From the NCBI GenBank assembly GCA_017512725.1, contig JAFWEW010000043.1:157334-221333 (forward strand): DNA of 64,000 bases, written 5' to 3'. Each line of letters opens with the position of its first letter. Position 1 is the stretch's first letter. This DNA is from Solobacterium sp. (GTDB taxonomy: Bacteria; Bacillota_I; Bacilli_A; Erysipelotrichales; Erysipelotrichaceae). The notes under the pieces are model-generated. The model did not search any database and was not told where the DNA came from. It saw only the letters and a list, made by a program, of their open reading frames with translations. The position numbers and the translations under genes were made by a program. Shown one piece after another: positions 40,887 to 50,936 of this stretch.

Positions 40887-42599
40887 ATGTTTCGAAACAA
40901 AACCAGCACATTTTTGATTGCGTTTCTGATCGCGGCAGTTTTCTGTATCCCTTTTTATCTGACTTCTGTATTTAAGGGGCTTGATCTGACCTTCCATCTC
41001 AGCCGTATCGACGGCATCCTTTCCTGTACGAAAGATCTGCAGTTTCCTTTCGCCATCTATGCGGAGAAAAACTACGGGTTTGGCTATGCCTGTCCCCTGT
41101 TTTACTGTGATCTCTTTCTGTTCCCTGCCGCCGTTCTGTATGCGATGAATATTCCGCTGGTCATTGTGTATAAGATTTATGTATTTCTTATCGTATGGAT
41201 CGGTGCAGCGGCTTCCCTGAATGCGATGCACTATTTCACAAAGCGGGATGCGCTGGTCTTGTTCGGCGCACTGGTCTTTACGTTTTCTTCCTATCACATC
41301 AATGACTTCTTTATCCGGGCAGCACTTGGAGAAGCCATGGCATTCTCACTCATGCCGATGTTTCCGGTCGTTGCCTACCGCTTCTTTGTAGAAGAAAAGA
41401 ATAATACGCTGGAACTTGTCACTTTCTTTACCGCACTTGCATTATCGCATCTGATCACCTTCACCATGGCTTCCGTGGTATTTGCACTGCTGATGATCCG
41501 CTATGTCAAAACCCTGTTCCGGAACCGGCACCTGCTCTGTTTCCTGAAGGCAGTGTTTATCGGCTTCTGTCTCTCCGCATTCTTCCTGCTTCCGATGGTC
41601 CAGCAGCTTCGGTCACAGAAATTCCTGTTCATGCAGAACCGGGAACTGTTTGGGGAAACGATCATGCGTGATTACAGCAACACCCCGCTTTCCGCACTCA
41701 GTGATTATGTGCTGTTGAGGGGCTATGACCTGGAAGCCCATCATTACTTTACCGGTCTAGTGATCGTAATTACTCCGCTTCTGTTCCTGTTTGTACGGAA
41801 GGTCAATGCGAAAAAGCACGGGTTCTTTGCCTTACTGACCGTAATATCGGTTCTCCTGCTGGTATGCACGACCGATGTTGTTCCTCTGTATAAAATATCG
41901 TTCCTCCAGTCGATCCAGTTCACCTATCGCTTTAATATCCTGATTGCGTCCTTCCTTCCATTTGTGCTGGTCTATGCGCTGGACCATTTCAAACGGAAAA
42001 CAGCCAATGTACTGATGGCACTGTTTCTGATCTATACCGCAGCCAATACCGCAGTCATCGACCGCTGGCTGATCCGGAACAAGGATCAGGTGGAAAACTT
42101 CGCTTCCAGGAGCCAGCTGTTTACCGGGGAGTTCTATGAGAATTACAACAACTGGTACAACATCGCCGAACTCTCAAGCGGGGAATACCTTCCGGCAACG
42201 CACGAGATGAATTATAAAGAGAACCAGGGAAGCGTTTATCTGTTTGAAACGACTTCGCCTTCGGTTGCCTACACCCGCACCGGCACAGATTCCGTTCTGC
42301 ACCTTGACAGCAGTGCAGATGGATATGCGGCAATTCCGGTTACCTGGTATTTGGGCTATGAGGCAGAACTGGAAGAAAACGGCAGCTATCGGTCCATTCC
42401 GATTACTCAGGAAGAATATACCGGCGTCATCGTGATTCCGATCTACTCCGGCAGTCATACCTACCGGATCCGCTATGTCGGCACGCGGATCCAGAAGTAT
42501 TCTCTTCTGGTTTCCTTTGTCTCTCTGCTGATCCTTGGCGGTTACCTGCTCATTAAAAAAGCCCGTGAGACAAACACGGGCAAAGCGGTCATCGAGTGA
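40887..42599 (+). CDS. Multi-spanning membrane protein (YfhO/GT-C-like)
   Basis: 570 residues, about 12 membrane helices in the first 400, then an outer beta-rich part (about 405-530) and a last helix with a basic end. FKGLDLTFHLSRIDGI after the first helix is like the GT-C-type/YfhO membrane proteins that build or decorate surface glycans, but no catalytic motif is certain. Start set at ATG 40887 (CGGAG upstream, rather far). Convergent with the next gene, overlapping by 11 bp. Confidence 0.7.
   Translation: MFRNKTSTFLIAFLIAAVFCIPFYLTSVFKGLDLTFHLSRIDGILSCTKDLQFPFAIYAEKNYGFGYACPLFYCDLFLFPAAVLYAMNIPLVIVYKIYVFLIVWIGAAASLNAMHYFTKRDALVLFGALVFTFSSYHINDFFIRAALGEAMAFSLMPMFPVVAYRFFVEEKNNTLELVTFFTALALSHLITFTMASVVFALLMIRYVKTLFRNRHLLCFLKAVFIGFCLSAFFLLPMVQQLRSQKFLFMQNRELFGETIMRDYSNTPLSALSDYVLLRGYDLEAHHYFTGLVIVITPLLFLFVRKVNAKKHGFFALLTVISVLLLVCTTDVVPLYKISFLQSIQFTYRFNILIASFLPFVLVYALDHFKRKTANVLMALFLIYTAANTAVIDRWLIRNKDQVENFASRSQLFTGEFYENYNNWYNIAELSSGEYLPATHEMNYKENQGSVYLFETTSPSVAYTRTGTDSVLHLDSSADGYAAIPVTWYLGYEAELEENGSYRSIPITQEEYTGVIVIPIYSGSHTYRIRYVGTRIQKYSLLVSFVSLLILGGYLLIKKARETNTGKAVIE
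42555..42581 (-). terminator. Terminator of the left glycan operon, inside the convergent gene
   Basis: Minus-strand stem GCCCGTG/CACGGGC followed by six T. It lies entirely within the last codons of the plus-strand 40887..42599 gene and serves the minus-strand gene ending at 42589. Confidence 0.85.
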
Positions 42600-43791
42600 T
42601 GCACTGACGGACATAATCCGTATAGGCCGGGAAGTGTGCCGCATGAAGATGGAACCCATCTTCCAGATAATACGATTCGATTCCATATCCCGAAGAATCT
42701 TTCAGCCATGCATCGGCGCAGATCATCGGGATTTTCTTTTTCCTGCACATTTCCAGCAGACAGTAGTTGGCACGGTTGATCTGTTCCTGGGTCGCAGCGG
42801 CTTCGGAGTCTTTTTCCCGGATCGGCAGGATCGCTGAGATATACAGTTTCATGCCCGGATTGGCTTCCAGCAGCTGGTCCACACAGGCCTCATAGTCTTC
42901 CGCAAACTGCAGCGGATTGCCGCTTCCGGCCTCTGCCTCACCCATCATCAGGATCAGCCGCTTTGGCTTCAGAAGCTTCATTGCCTCTACGGCGTTCCAG
43001 CTCTGCTGCAGATTCTGATAATGAAGCGGCTTGTCAAAGGTTTCCGGAGCCATCGCATAGCGTGCCAGCACCCGGTTGGACGGTATCCCGTCATACATGC
43101 CAAGATTCAGAATGTTGGAATCTCCCATCCAGTAAAGCTCTTCAAATCCTTCTTCTTTCGCGTGTTCACTGTCCGGCTCCAGCAGTACATGCCCTTCATC
43201 CAGAGAATAGAGATCAAAGTTCTCCGGAAGAAAGTCGCTGTCCGATGCAGCACCCACCACAACGGTCATATCCCGCATCACACAGTTGCCGGAAGTATCA
43301 CAGGCCTTCAGTTTCGCAGAATAGGTTCCTTCTTTCGTCGAATCGGCATCCCCTTCTACCGAAAGCAAAATATCCTCCGGCTTGTCGTAGTTGTCGGTAA
43401 CCTTATAGGCCGGATACGTCCATGGCTCATTGACTTTGGAAAAACAGATTACACCGTCTTCCATTTCCAGAACCGGCGCATCCATGTCGACGACCGTTAC
43501 CGGTACCGTTTTTTTACTGAGCGGTACACCGAGCAGCTTCAGCTGATAAACCGCCTCATACGTGCCGGTCTTTGACAGATCAATATTATCGTGTTCCCTT
43601 ACCAGTCCGTCCGCACTGATGCCTAAGATCGTACCGCTGGCAGTAGCCATGGGCACATCTTTCTTTCCGTAAACGACCGTGACACTATCTTTATCGGTAC
43701 GGATCGACGATCCCGCATGGAACATCACGATCACTGCGCATGCGACACATAAAATCAGAATTTCGAGATACGGGCGCTCAATCTTTTTCAT
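42589..43791 (-). CDS. Membrane-anchored SGNH-type hydrolase with Ig-like domains
   Basis: 400 residues from ATG 43791 (GAGG nine bases upstream). One N-terminal membrane helix (about 7-25), two Ig-like/DUF5011-like parts (about 35-200: LSKTGTYEAVYQL, VTDNYDKPEDILLSV...GTYSAKLKACDTSGN) and a C-terminal SGNH-like fold with YWMGDSNIL (GDS motif) and a final DGFHL with His. An outer-face esterase or acyl-transfer partner is likely. Last of four linked genes. Confidence 0.75.
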   Translation of the reverse strand: MKKIERPYLEILILCVACAVIVMFHAGSSIRTDKDSVTVVYGKKDVPMATASGTILGISADGLVREHDNIDLSKTGTYEAVYQLKLLGVPLSKKTVPVTVVDMDAPVLEMEDGVICFSKVNEPWTYPAYKVTDNYDKPEDILLSVEGDADSTKEGTYSAKLKACDTSGNCVMRDMTVVVGAASDSDFLPENFDLYSLDEGHVLLEPDSEHAKEEGFEELYWMGDSNILNLGMYDGIPSNRVLARYAMAPETFDKPLHYQNLQQSWNAVEAMKLLKPKRLILMMGEAEAGSGNPLQFAEDYEACVDQLLEANPGMKLYISAILPIREKDSEAAATQEQINRANYCLLEMCRKKKIPMICADAWLKDSSGYGIESYYLEDGFHLHAAHFPAYTDYVRQCITR

Positions 43792-45058
43792 GTCCGATTC
43801 CTCGTTTTTCCGATACAAAACAGAAGAGCACCGCAACCGCTGCCGCAGCGGTTATCGCCAGTACACGATAGGCAAACCATACATGGACGATCGAATGATT
43901 GCGGATCACAAAATACCAGAGGAACGGATAGCACCCGACCGCAAGGATCGGAAGGATCCGGCCAGCTTGGAACTTCCATTTCATCTTTCTGCTCACAAGC
44001 CCGATCACCAGCAGCACCGCAATCAGCACAAACCCGGCAATGACCGGCTTTGTAAGCATTGCCTGTACGTTGTTCATTACGACATACAGGTAGTCCGTAC
44101 TGACATTTTCCACTGCCCCGGCACTCCGTAAGCCGACGGCACCAAGCCCGTCAGCAACCAGGTTATAGCCGGTAAAGGCAGAGCCAATCAGCCACTTCAG
44201 CACCCACATGCCCGCATAGCCGATGACCCAGTCCAAGCTGAAATGGATCAGTTCCCAGAGATTGGAGCCAAAGTTCTTCCGGCTGAGCAGAAAATACAGG
44301 ATCAGCGGAATGCCAAGAGCCGCCAGAGGATACGTCATCAGATCAAAGAATGCCACTGCGATGCCGCACCACAGGAACACCTTCCACCAGCTTTCCTGTT
44401 CCTCAAATTTCGACCGGAAGCTTAACATCACGATGCACGTGATCAGGATGTTGTAGTAAATATCGGAGAAGTGAAACGTCATGGCACAGGTAATCGGATT
44501 CAGAACCAGCAGTCCCGTCCCGATGGAAAGACAGCCGGCCAGTCCAAGTTCCCGGTACAGCAGGATCATCAGCCAGCACAGCAGGATGAGCTGTGCACTC
44601 ATGTTGATCAGGCGGATCTCCGGAATGCTGAAAAACAGGAGCAGCGGCTTCATCCAGAGCAGGTATCCGTGCCAGTAACGACCATAGACCACCTGTTCAT
44701 AACCTTCATAGAACGGTTCACCGCCCGCTACCCGTAACAGCCATTCACTGCTTTCTGCGGTATCTCGCCAGCCGACATAGCAGTTGATCATGGAATCGTA
44801 CAGCAGGTTCCCGGTATTCGGATTGATGGCGATATCCGCCATCAGAGAATCCGAGAAGTTATCCGACTGGGTATTCAGGATATCGGCTGCCCAGTAACGG
44901 TAGTTGCCTTCCGTTGACAGCAGCGGTGTACTGCGGGTGATGTTGTTGACCATGCGGGTTTTTGGGATCGCATAGACCCCTACGATCAGCCCGAAACCAA
45001 CGACCGCCGCAATTACCAGATATTCAATTGTCTCAAGTATGCGTCTGACCGTTTTCAT
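43778..45058 (-). CDS. Polytopic membrane protein of the glycan operon
   Basis: 426 residues, about 9-10 membrane helices, with an outer loop after the first helix. No motif fixes the family; place and topology fit a GT-C-like or polymer-handling protein. ATGA overlap with the flavoprotein gene; overlaps the SGNH gene too. Confidence 0.65.
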   Translation of the reverse strand: MKTVRRILETIEYLVIAAVVGFGLIVGVYAIPKTRMVNNITRSTPLLSTEGNYRYWAADILNTQSDNFSDSLMADIAINPNTGNLLYDSMINCYVGWRDTAESSEWLLRVAGGEPFYEGYEQVVYGRYWHGYLLWMKPLLLFFSIPEIRLINMSAQLILLCWLMILLYRELGLAGCLSIGTGLLVLNPITCAMTFHFSDIYYNILITCIVMLSFRSKFEEQESWWKVFLWCGIAVAFFDLMTYPLAALGIPLILYFLLSRKNFGSNLWELIHFSLDWVIGYAGMWVLKWLIGSAFTGYNLVADGLGAVGLRSAGAVENVSTDYLYVVMNNVQAMLTKPVIAGFVLIAVLLVIGLVSRKMKWKFQAGRILPILAVGCYPFLWYFVIRNHSIVHVWFAYRVLAITAAAAVAVLFCFVSEKRGIGHEKD

Positions 45059-46614
45059 TTTTTCTCTTCGTGATATTCCTGTTCGGTGTTGACCGACCAG
45101 ATATTCGATTTATCCGCAACACCGTTGATGATATTCTTTACCGTTTCAAAGCTCGTGCACATGCTGTGATCGATGTTGTTGTAGCGGTGCTGGCCGTTTC
45201 TGCCGACACAGTAAAGATTCGGGATCGTATTGAGATAGGCAATCAGCGTATCAATCTCATGATAGGTATCAAAGTAAGCCGGATAGGCTTTCTTCACCCG
45301 TTCCACGTGCGTATCTTTTACATTGTTTCTTGAGGTGATGAGATTCAGGTTCACCATTTCCCGAACACCAAGCGCCGCGAAATCTTCATCCTTCATCGAC
45401 CAGAGCTCATCCCCTTCATTGCAGAAGTATTCCAGGCCGATCCAGACGGTATGTTCAAGATCCTGTACCATATACGGGCTCCAGTTGTTGTAGATCTGGA
45501 AGCGTCCCATCTTGACCGTGCGGTCATGTACATAGACCCAGTTGTCCGGCACGATATTTCCAACGGTCTTCATATCCGTTTTGTTTTCCAGATTCAGCTT
45601 GTCAACCAGTACGCCGACCGTCATATAGTCCCGGTACGGAAGTCCTGCCGCAATCGCCGCCTCGTGTTCCGGCACATCGTTCATTCCTGCCACAAGGTCT
45701 TTGATCGGCATCGAGGAAATCACGATATCCCCTTCCATTTCGGTTTCGTTCCCGTCTTTGACATAGGTAACACCGGTCAGCACATTGTTTTCATTCTTGT
45801 GGATCTTTGTGACTTTGGCGTTTTTAAGAATCGTACCGCCCATTCTCAGGACTTCTTCTGCGGTAACGTCCCACAGTTCTCCCGGTCCAAGCTTTGGATA
45901 GGAGAACTCTTCGATCAGGGAAGTTTCGACCTTGCGGTCTTTCTTGCCGAACTGCTTCTCCAGGGCATTCTTTACTACGGCCAGGATCGATACACCCTTG
46001 ACGCGCTGTGCACCCCAGCTCGGGTCGATCTCGCTCGGGTGCCTGCCCCAGAGATTCTCGGTATAGTGCTCAAAAAACATCGAATACAGCTTTTTGCCGA
46101 ACCGGTTGACATAGAAATCTTCCAGTGAATCTTCTTTCCGCTTGTGGATCATGGAGCCGACATAGGAAAAGCCGGCTGCCATCGTATCCGAGAAGCCCAT
46201 ATTCTTAAATGTCTCTGCTTTCAGAGTGATCGGATAGTCAAAGAACTTCTGTTTGAAGAAGATCCGGGATACCCGGTTCCTTCTTAACATGACCCGGTCA
46301 TCCTTCTCCGGATCCGGTCCCCCTGCATTCAGGGTTACTGACCGGTTCAGAAGAATATCATCCTTTGCCGGAGCTCCCTGTCTTGGCAGCAGTTCATCCC
46401 ACCAGGCGTTGACTTCCGGAACCTTGGAAAAGAACCGGTGCCCGCCCATGTCCATACGGTTGCCGTTATGGTTCACCGTACGGGATATGCCTCCGAAGTG
46501 CTCGGATTCTTCAAATACCGTTACGTGATACTTGTCGGACTGCTTCAGCAGTTCATAGGCAGCCGTCAGACCCGCAGGCCCGGCGCCAATGATGAGAACA
46601 TTCTGTTTTCCCAT
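45055..46614 (-). CDS. FAD-dependent oxidoreductase (UDP-galactopyranose mutase/protoporphyrinogen-oxidase-like)
   Basis: 519 residues with a dinucleotide-binding start ([19 protein letters not shown], then [30 protein letters not shown]). The C-terminal end [21 protein letters not shown] closes the FAD site. The family includes enzymes acting on sugars and lipids; in this operon a sugar-nucleotide or polyprenyl-linked substrate is plausible, but not shown. Confidence 0.8.
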   Translation of the reverse strand: MGKQNVLIIGAGPAGLTAAYELLKQSDKYHVTVFEESEHFGGISRTVNHNGNRMDMGGHRFFSKVPEVNAWWDELLPRQGAPAKDDILLNRSVTLNAGGPDPEKDDRVMLRRNRVSRIFFKQKFFDYPITLKAETFKNMGFSDTMAAGFSYVGSMIHKRKEDSLEDFYVNRFGKKLYSMFFEHYTENLWGRHPSEIDPSWGAQRVKGVSILAVVKNALEKQFGKKDRKVETSLIEEFSYPKLGPGELWDVTAEEVLRMGGTILKNAKVTKIHKNENNVLTGVTYVKDGNETEMEGDIVISSMPIKDLVAGMNDVPEHEAAIAAGLPYRDYMTVGVLVDKLNLENKTDMKTVGNIVPDNWVYVHDRTVKMGRFQIYNNWSPYMVQDLEHTVWIGLEYFCNEGDELWSMKDEDFAALGVREMVNLNLITSRNNVKDTHVERVKKAYPAYFDTYHEIDTLIAYLNTIPNLYCVGRNGQHRYNNIDHSMCTSFETVKNIINGVADKSNIWSVNTEQEYHEEKK

Positions 46615-46619
46615 ATTAT

Positions 46620-47612
46620 TTAGGATTCCTTTCGTTTCCTGATCGTATCAAAACCGACTGCAAGCACTGCCATGATTACGAGATTGCAGGCAAGCCGTCC
46701 GAATACTGCGGCATTTACCGGGAGGTTGTACCAGAATGAGAACAGGCTGTCTTCGATGGCATGAATGCACATCAGAAGCAGACTGTGCTTTCCGATCCAG
46801 CACAGAATCTTTGTCGGCTGGGGCAGAAAGCTGACCGCTTCCATGAAGCGGATCACGCAGTAGCTTGCGCATAATGCCTCAAGCACGCCAAGCGAAAGTT
46901 CCGGGTACCATCTTCCGGACATGTCGATATAGCCAAAGTGCTTCATCAGAAACATCCAGATGATCAGAAATACCGGAAACAGGATCCGGTCATAGCTGCG
47001 GATCCGCTCGCCGTACCGCTTTAATTCCATGCCGGCCAGCACAAAGCCGCAGGCAGCCATCGAGACATCAAGATTGAAGATCATCCAGGTCCAGTCGAAC
47101 ATGCCGATGCCCAGTCCGAGTATCGCGATGATCCCGATCACATACACATAGTCATCTCTCAGATCGTTCTTAAATGCGGTACATACCGCATTAACGATCG
47201 TTCTGGCACCAAACAGGCTCGCCAGAAACCACAGCACGCCAATCGATTCGTGAATGCCGTCGCCCGTACCGCTTGCCCAGATCAGAGCCTGAATTGTATC
47301 TTTCAGCACTTCCATCGGAACCAGGTGGCGGTAGAAGATCTTGACCAGTGCAATCACCAGCGCAGAGATCACATACGGTACAAGAAGATGAACGGCATCT
47401 TTCTTGGTCCGATAGAAAAAATCTGCCCAGCTGTTGGATGGCTTGAACGTATATCCCGAAAGAATAAAAAACAGCGGGATATGAAACGAAAAGATGATGT
47501 TATGGGTAAAGGAACCCGAATCGGTGGTATGCCCCACGATCACCAGCAGGATCGCCAGTCCCCTGGCCGCATCGATCCAGGTAATTCGTTTTTTTTCAAC
47601 GGTCTCATTCAT
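46620..47612 (-). CDS. Acyltransferase family 3 membrane protein
   Basis: 330 residues from ATG 47612 (AGGA upstream). [22 protein letters not shown] is the diagnostic start (His in VGH), then about ten membrane helices. Adds acetyl or other acyl groups to cell-surface sugars. First gene of its operon, under the promoter at 47641..47669. Confidence 0.9.
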   Translation of the reverse strand: MNETVEKKRITWIDAARGLAILLVIVGHTTDSGSFTHNIIFSFHIPLFFILSGYTFKPSNSWADFFYRTKKDAVHLLVPYVISALVIALVKIFYRHLVPMEVLKDTIQALIWASGTGDGIHESIGVLWFLASLFGARTIVNAVCTAFKNDLRDDYVYVIGIIAILGLGIGMFDWTWMIFNLDVSMAACGFVLAGMELKRYGERIRSYDRILFPVFLIIWMFLMKHFGYIDMSGRWYPELSLGVLEALCASYCVIRFMEAVSFLPQPTKILCWIGKHSLLLMCIHAIEDSLFSFWYNLPVNAAVFGRLACNLVIMAVLAVGFDTIRKRKES

Positions 47613-47640
47613 GTTGTCTGTCCTGAAATTCACTGTCAAA

Positions 47641-47669
47641 ATTATAAGATAAACAGGACTGTTTCTCAA
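47641..47669 (-). promoter_or_regulatory. Promoter of the left glycan operon
   Basis: Minus strand TTGAGA, 17-bp spacer, TATAAT, 29 bp before the acyltransferase ATG. Confidence 0.75.
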
Positions 47670-47704
47670 ACACTCTGAAGCGGTCGTGCTATGATGAGAC
47701 CGTT

Positions 47705-48733
47705 ATGAAAATTGAAGATCACGGGACCGTCGTTTCGTTTCTGGAACGGTGCCGCAGAAATCTGAATCAGAACTTCCTGAACCGCTTTCTTGACTGTACC
47801 GTAACACCTGGAAAAGAAGCCTATGTGAAGAAACAGCTGAAAAAAGCAGGTGCACAGGAATTTGAAGGAGATCCCGGACAGTGGCCCTCGCTGTTTCTCT
47901 CCAGTCAGAAATGGAAGGAAAGCCCGTATCATCAGGCAGTCACAGAGAAACTGCTGTCCGAGCACAACAGCCGCTATCAGAGCCAGTGGTTTGCCGGCGG
48001 AAGACTGTTCAATGCGGATGCCGTACAGCCCGATCGAAGACGGGAGCTGGGCGACTGGATGAAGCTTCGTGCAATGGATGAAGATATTGAAACACTGATC
48101 CTGTCGGAGAATGAGACGGAATGGATGCTGGATGCGCCTTCGGAAATGGCAACCAATGACCCCTATGCCCGAAAAGCCCATGGCAAAACCATTACCTTCG
48201 GGCTTGGCATCGGCTACTTTCTGTTCATGGCACTGCGCAATCCGGATGTCTCGCACATCACTGTGATTGAGCGGGATGCGGAAACCATCGAACGGTTCCG
48301 GGAAGTGCTGCTGCCGCTGTTTCCGGATCAGGACCGGTTTGATATCCAGTGTGAAGATGCCTTTTCCGTCTGGAACAAGGAGGTTCTTTCCGCATATGAC
48401 TATCTCTATGCCGATATCTGGCAGAGCTCGGAAGACGGGCTGTTCCTTATGCGAAAGCTGCTGAAACAGTATGTTCCGCCGCTGAAAGTTGCGGATTTCT
48501 GGATCGAAGACAGCTGTGTTGTTCCCCTGCGCACGCTGATCTTCCTGCATTATGAAGAACTGCTTTCCGGAAAACCGGCTCTGGTCCATCCGGATTATGC
48601 CCCGCTGATGGAAGATGTAAGATCTTATTTTGAATCGGTTTCGGATTCGGTAACCGATCCGGACCGGCTGAAATATATGCTGTATGACCGCGGGGTCCTG
48701 CGGTCCATTCTTGGAGGTAAACCATGCGCGTAA
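47705..48733 (+). CDS. SAM-dependent methyltransferase-fold protein
   Basis: 342 residues. The middle has a class I SAM-binding fold (TITFGLGIGYFLFMAL, then VIERDAETIERF and YDYLYADIW), like spermidine-synthase-type proteins. The substrate is unknown; the long N-terminal part (1-150) is family-specific. A possible TATGAT -10 lies 13 bp upstream. Overlaps the PHP gene by 10 bp. Confidence 0.7.
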   Translation: MKIEDHGTVVSFLERCRRNLNQNFLNRFLDCTVTPGKEAYVKKQLKKAGAQEFEGDPGQWPSLFLSSQKWKESPYHQAVTEKLLSEHNSRYQSQWFAGGRLFNADAVQPDRRRELGDWMKLRAMDEDIETLILSENETEWMLDAPSEMATNDPYARKAHGKTITFGLGIGYFLFMALRNPDVSHITVIERDAETIERFREVLLPLFPDQDRFDIQCEDAFSVWNKEVLSAYDYLYADIWQSSEDGLFLMRKLLKQYVPPLKVADFWIEDSCVVPLRTLIFLHYEELLSGKPALVHPDYAPLMEDVRSYFESVSDSVTDPDRLKYMLYDRGVLRSILGGKPCA

Positions 48734-49542
48734 ACATGCATACACACAGTGTGTTCTGTGACGGAAAAGACACACCGGAAGAAATGGTACATACTGCGAT
48801 TGAGAAAGGCTTTGATATCCTCGGCTTTTCCGGTCACGGCTATACCCCTGCCGATGACTGCTGTATGAGCCCGCAGGCAACGGAAGACTATATCTGTACC
48901 ATTAACCGCCTGAAGGAACAGTACCGGAACCGGATCACGATTTATCTTGGAATTGAGCAGGACAATACCTGCCGCATTCCCTCCAGAGATCCGTATGATT
49001 TTGTGATCGGCAGTGTCCACTTTCTGGAACATGACGGGGAAATGCATTCGGTCGATAATACCAGGGAGATCCTGATTTATATGCTGGAAAACTGGTATGA
49101 CGGCGACTTCCGGAAACTCTCCGAAGACTATTACCGCAACGTCCGGGAACAGGCTTCTTTTGAAGAAGTGGACATCATCGGACATCTTGATCTGCTGACA
49201 AAATTCAATGAAGATGAATCCTTCATTTCATTTTCTGATCCCATCTATCTGAAACAGGCTGAAGAATGTATCCATACGATCGGAACTTCAAAGATTTTTG
49301 AAGCCAATACCGGTGCGATTGCCCGCGGATACCGGAAGACCCCCTATCCGCACCGCACCCTGCTGGAGATCCTGCATTCCGCCGGCGCAAAGATGATGCT
49401 CAACAGCGACTGTCATAACCGGCAGTATCTGGACTGCGGGTTTGAGGACACACTGAAGCTTCTGAAAGACTGCGGGTTTGACTGTCTCTATGTATTAAAA
49501 AACGGGGATTTTGTCCCCGTCGAAATTGACGCTTTTCACTGA
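48724..49542 (+). CDS. PHP-family histidinol-phosphatase (HisJ-like)
   Basis: 272 residues with PHP metal motifs: MHTHSVFCDG at the start, SGHGYTP, GSVHFLEHDG, IIGHLDLLTKF and NSDCHNRQYLDCGF. Likely hydrolyses histidinol phosphate or a similar phosphoester. TTGGAGGT precedes the ATG. No other histidine genes are in view, so the substrate is open. Confidence 0.85.
   Translation: MRVNMHTHSVFCDGKDTPEEMVHTAIEKGFDILGFSGHGYTPADDCCMSPQATEDYICTINRLKEQYRNRITIYLGIEQDNTCRIPSRDPYDFVIGSVHFLEHDGEMHSVDNTREILIYMLENWYDGDFRKLSEDYYRNVREQASFEEVDIIGHLDLLTKFNEDESFISFSDPIYLKQAEECIHTIGTSKIFEANTGAIARGYRKTPYPHRTLLEILHSAGAKMMLNSDCHNRQYLDCGFEDTLKLLKDCGFDCLYVLKNGDFVPVEIDAFH
49496..49520 (-). terminator. Terminator of the right glycan operon, inside the convergent gene
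   Basis: Minus-strand stem ACGGGGA/TCCCCGT followed by TTTTTT. It lies within the last codons of the plus-strand PHP gene and ends the minus-strand 49536 gene. Confidence 0.85.
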
Positions 49543-50936
49543 ATCCGGCTGCCGGAAGAATCAAAGACCGAGTGATCGATCACATAGCCCTTCTCTTTAT
49601 CGAGCAGTACGATCTGAAGCCCCTCTCCGGTTCGTTCATACGTGAGGTCATACACACGGATGGAACCGGATTTTTCTTCGGCATGGAGGCTGTATTTCAC
49701 ATTCAGCGCCCAGTTGAATGCAGTATGGTCCGTATGGAAGATCTGTGGCATTCCCGCTTCATAAACTGCCGCAAACGGTCCGGTTTCTTCCAGGCCAAGC
49801 AGTGCCGCTTCGTTTTCCCCGCTTCCGGTCACAAAGATCAGATAATCGTTCCAGTCAAAGGACTGCCGGTATTCATCATAATTCTTGATCCGGTACAGGT
49901 TCGCGTTTTTGATCTGGCGCAGGCAGTATGCCCGGCTTTTTTCATACTGGCTGTCCGCAGCCGGTGAAATGCCAGATTCCAGCAATACCTCTGCAATATG
50001 GTCCGTCAGCTTAACAGCACCGGAGGTATTGGCATGGCCGGCATCTGCCATATCATGGGCAAAGTCAAAACCGAGTATTTCGTATACGGAAGCTTCGTTG
50101 TAGTCAATATAGGTCAGATCATGTTCTGCGGCATATTCCTGCACCGCCGCATGGATCGGCGCACCGCATTCGGTATAAGGCGTATTGACCAGGATCAGCT
50201 GAATGTCATTGTCCCTGCAGAGCTGTGTAATCTGTTCAAGGTACTGCCGCATCCGCTCCTGCATGGCGGAAGGCTCTGCATTGGTATCCGTGATCGGTTC
50301 ATAGTCTTCCCCGTGATAATCCTCCGACAGAACCGCATAGCCTTTGAGGTCGGTACGCTGGGACGGCCAGAGGCGGAAATCATTCGGTACCAGATCCCGC
50401 CAGCGGGAATGATAGCGGATCAGTGGAAACACATAACTCGCCAGTGTCTGTTCTGCATCCAGCCGATGGATGGCAGACACTGCCTCCATCTTGACGGACG
50501 ACCACTTCATCGGGTCCAGGGATTTGCGGATCGAAGGTTCCGAACAGTTGTATGGCGTTTCGGTAAACGGGAAACAGAGGATCGTATCCAGCACGACAGC
50601 TTTTGGGTGCTGGTAACGGAGCGCTTCCTTCAGCCAGTAATAACTGATCAGAAGACTCTGTTCCTCCGAACCGAGATTAAAGCTCCGGATCCCGGAGACA
50701 TCATACAGTTCCTGGGGAGAGAACGCAGAGATCGTATGCGAGCTTCCCAGAAACAGGACATCCACGGTATCCTTTTCCATCTCATAGAACCCCTGGTAGG
50801 TCACATCCAGGGGCCAGTAATTGTCGTTGTAGAATTTCGGACGGGTCACTTCCCCCATCAGAAAAGCCAGGACGACCGCTGTGACCAGCACCGTCAGTAT
50901 ATGCAGTACCAGATTTTTATTCGCTTTGGTTTTCAC
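49536..50936 (-). CDS. SGNH/AlgX-DltD-like protein paired with MBOAT
   Basis: 466 residues, one N-terminal membrane helix (about 9-27) and an outer SGNH-like fold with VDVLFLGSSHTISAFSP (GSSH block) and a late DAGHANTSGAVKLTD containing the His. Such proteins act with an MBOAT transporter to put O-acyl groups on outside polymers. Starts one base after the MBOAT stop. Confidence 0.85.
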   Translation of the reverse strand: MKTKANKNLVLHILTVLVTAVVLAFLMGEVTRPKFYNDNYWPLDVTYQGFYEMEKDTVDVLFLGSSHTISAFSPQELYDVSGIRSFNLGSEEQSLLISYYWLKEALRYQHPKAVVLDTILCFPFTETPYNCSEPSIRKSLDPMKWSSVKMEAVSAIHRLDAEQTLASYVFPLIRYHSRWRDLVPNDFRLWPSQRTDLKGYAVLSEDYHGEDYEPITDTNAEPSAMQERMRQYLEQITQLCRDNDIQLILVNTPYTECGAPIHAAVQEYAAEHDLTYIDYNEASVYEILGFDFAHDMADAGHANTSGAVKLTDHIAEVLLESGISPAADSQYEKSRAYCLRQIKNANLYRIKNYDEYRQSFDWNDYLIFVTGSGENEAALLGLEETGPFAAVYEAGMPQIFHTDHTAFNWALNVKYSLHAEEKSGSIRVYDLTYERTGEGLQIVLLDKEKGYVIDHSVFDSSGSRIQ

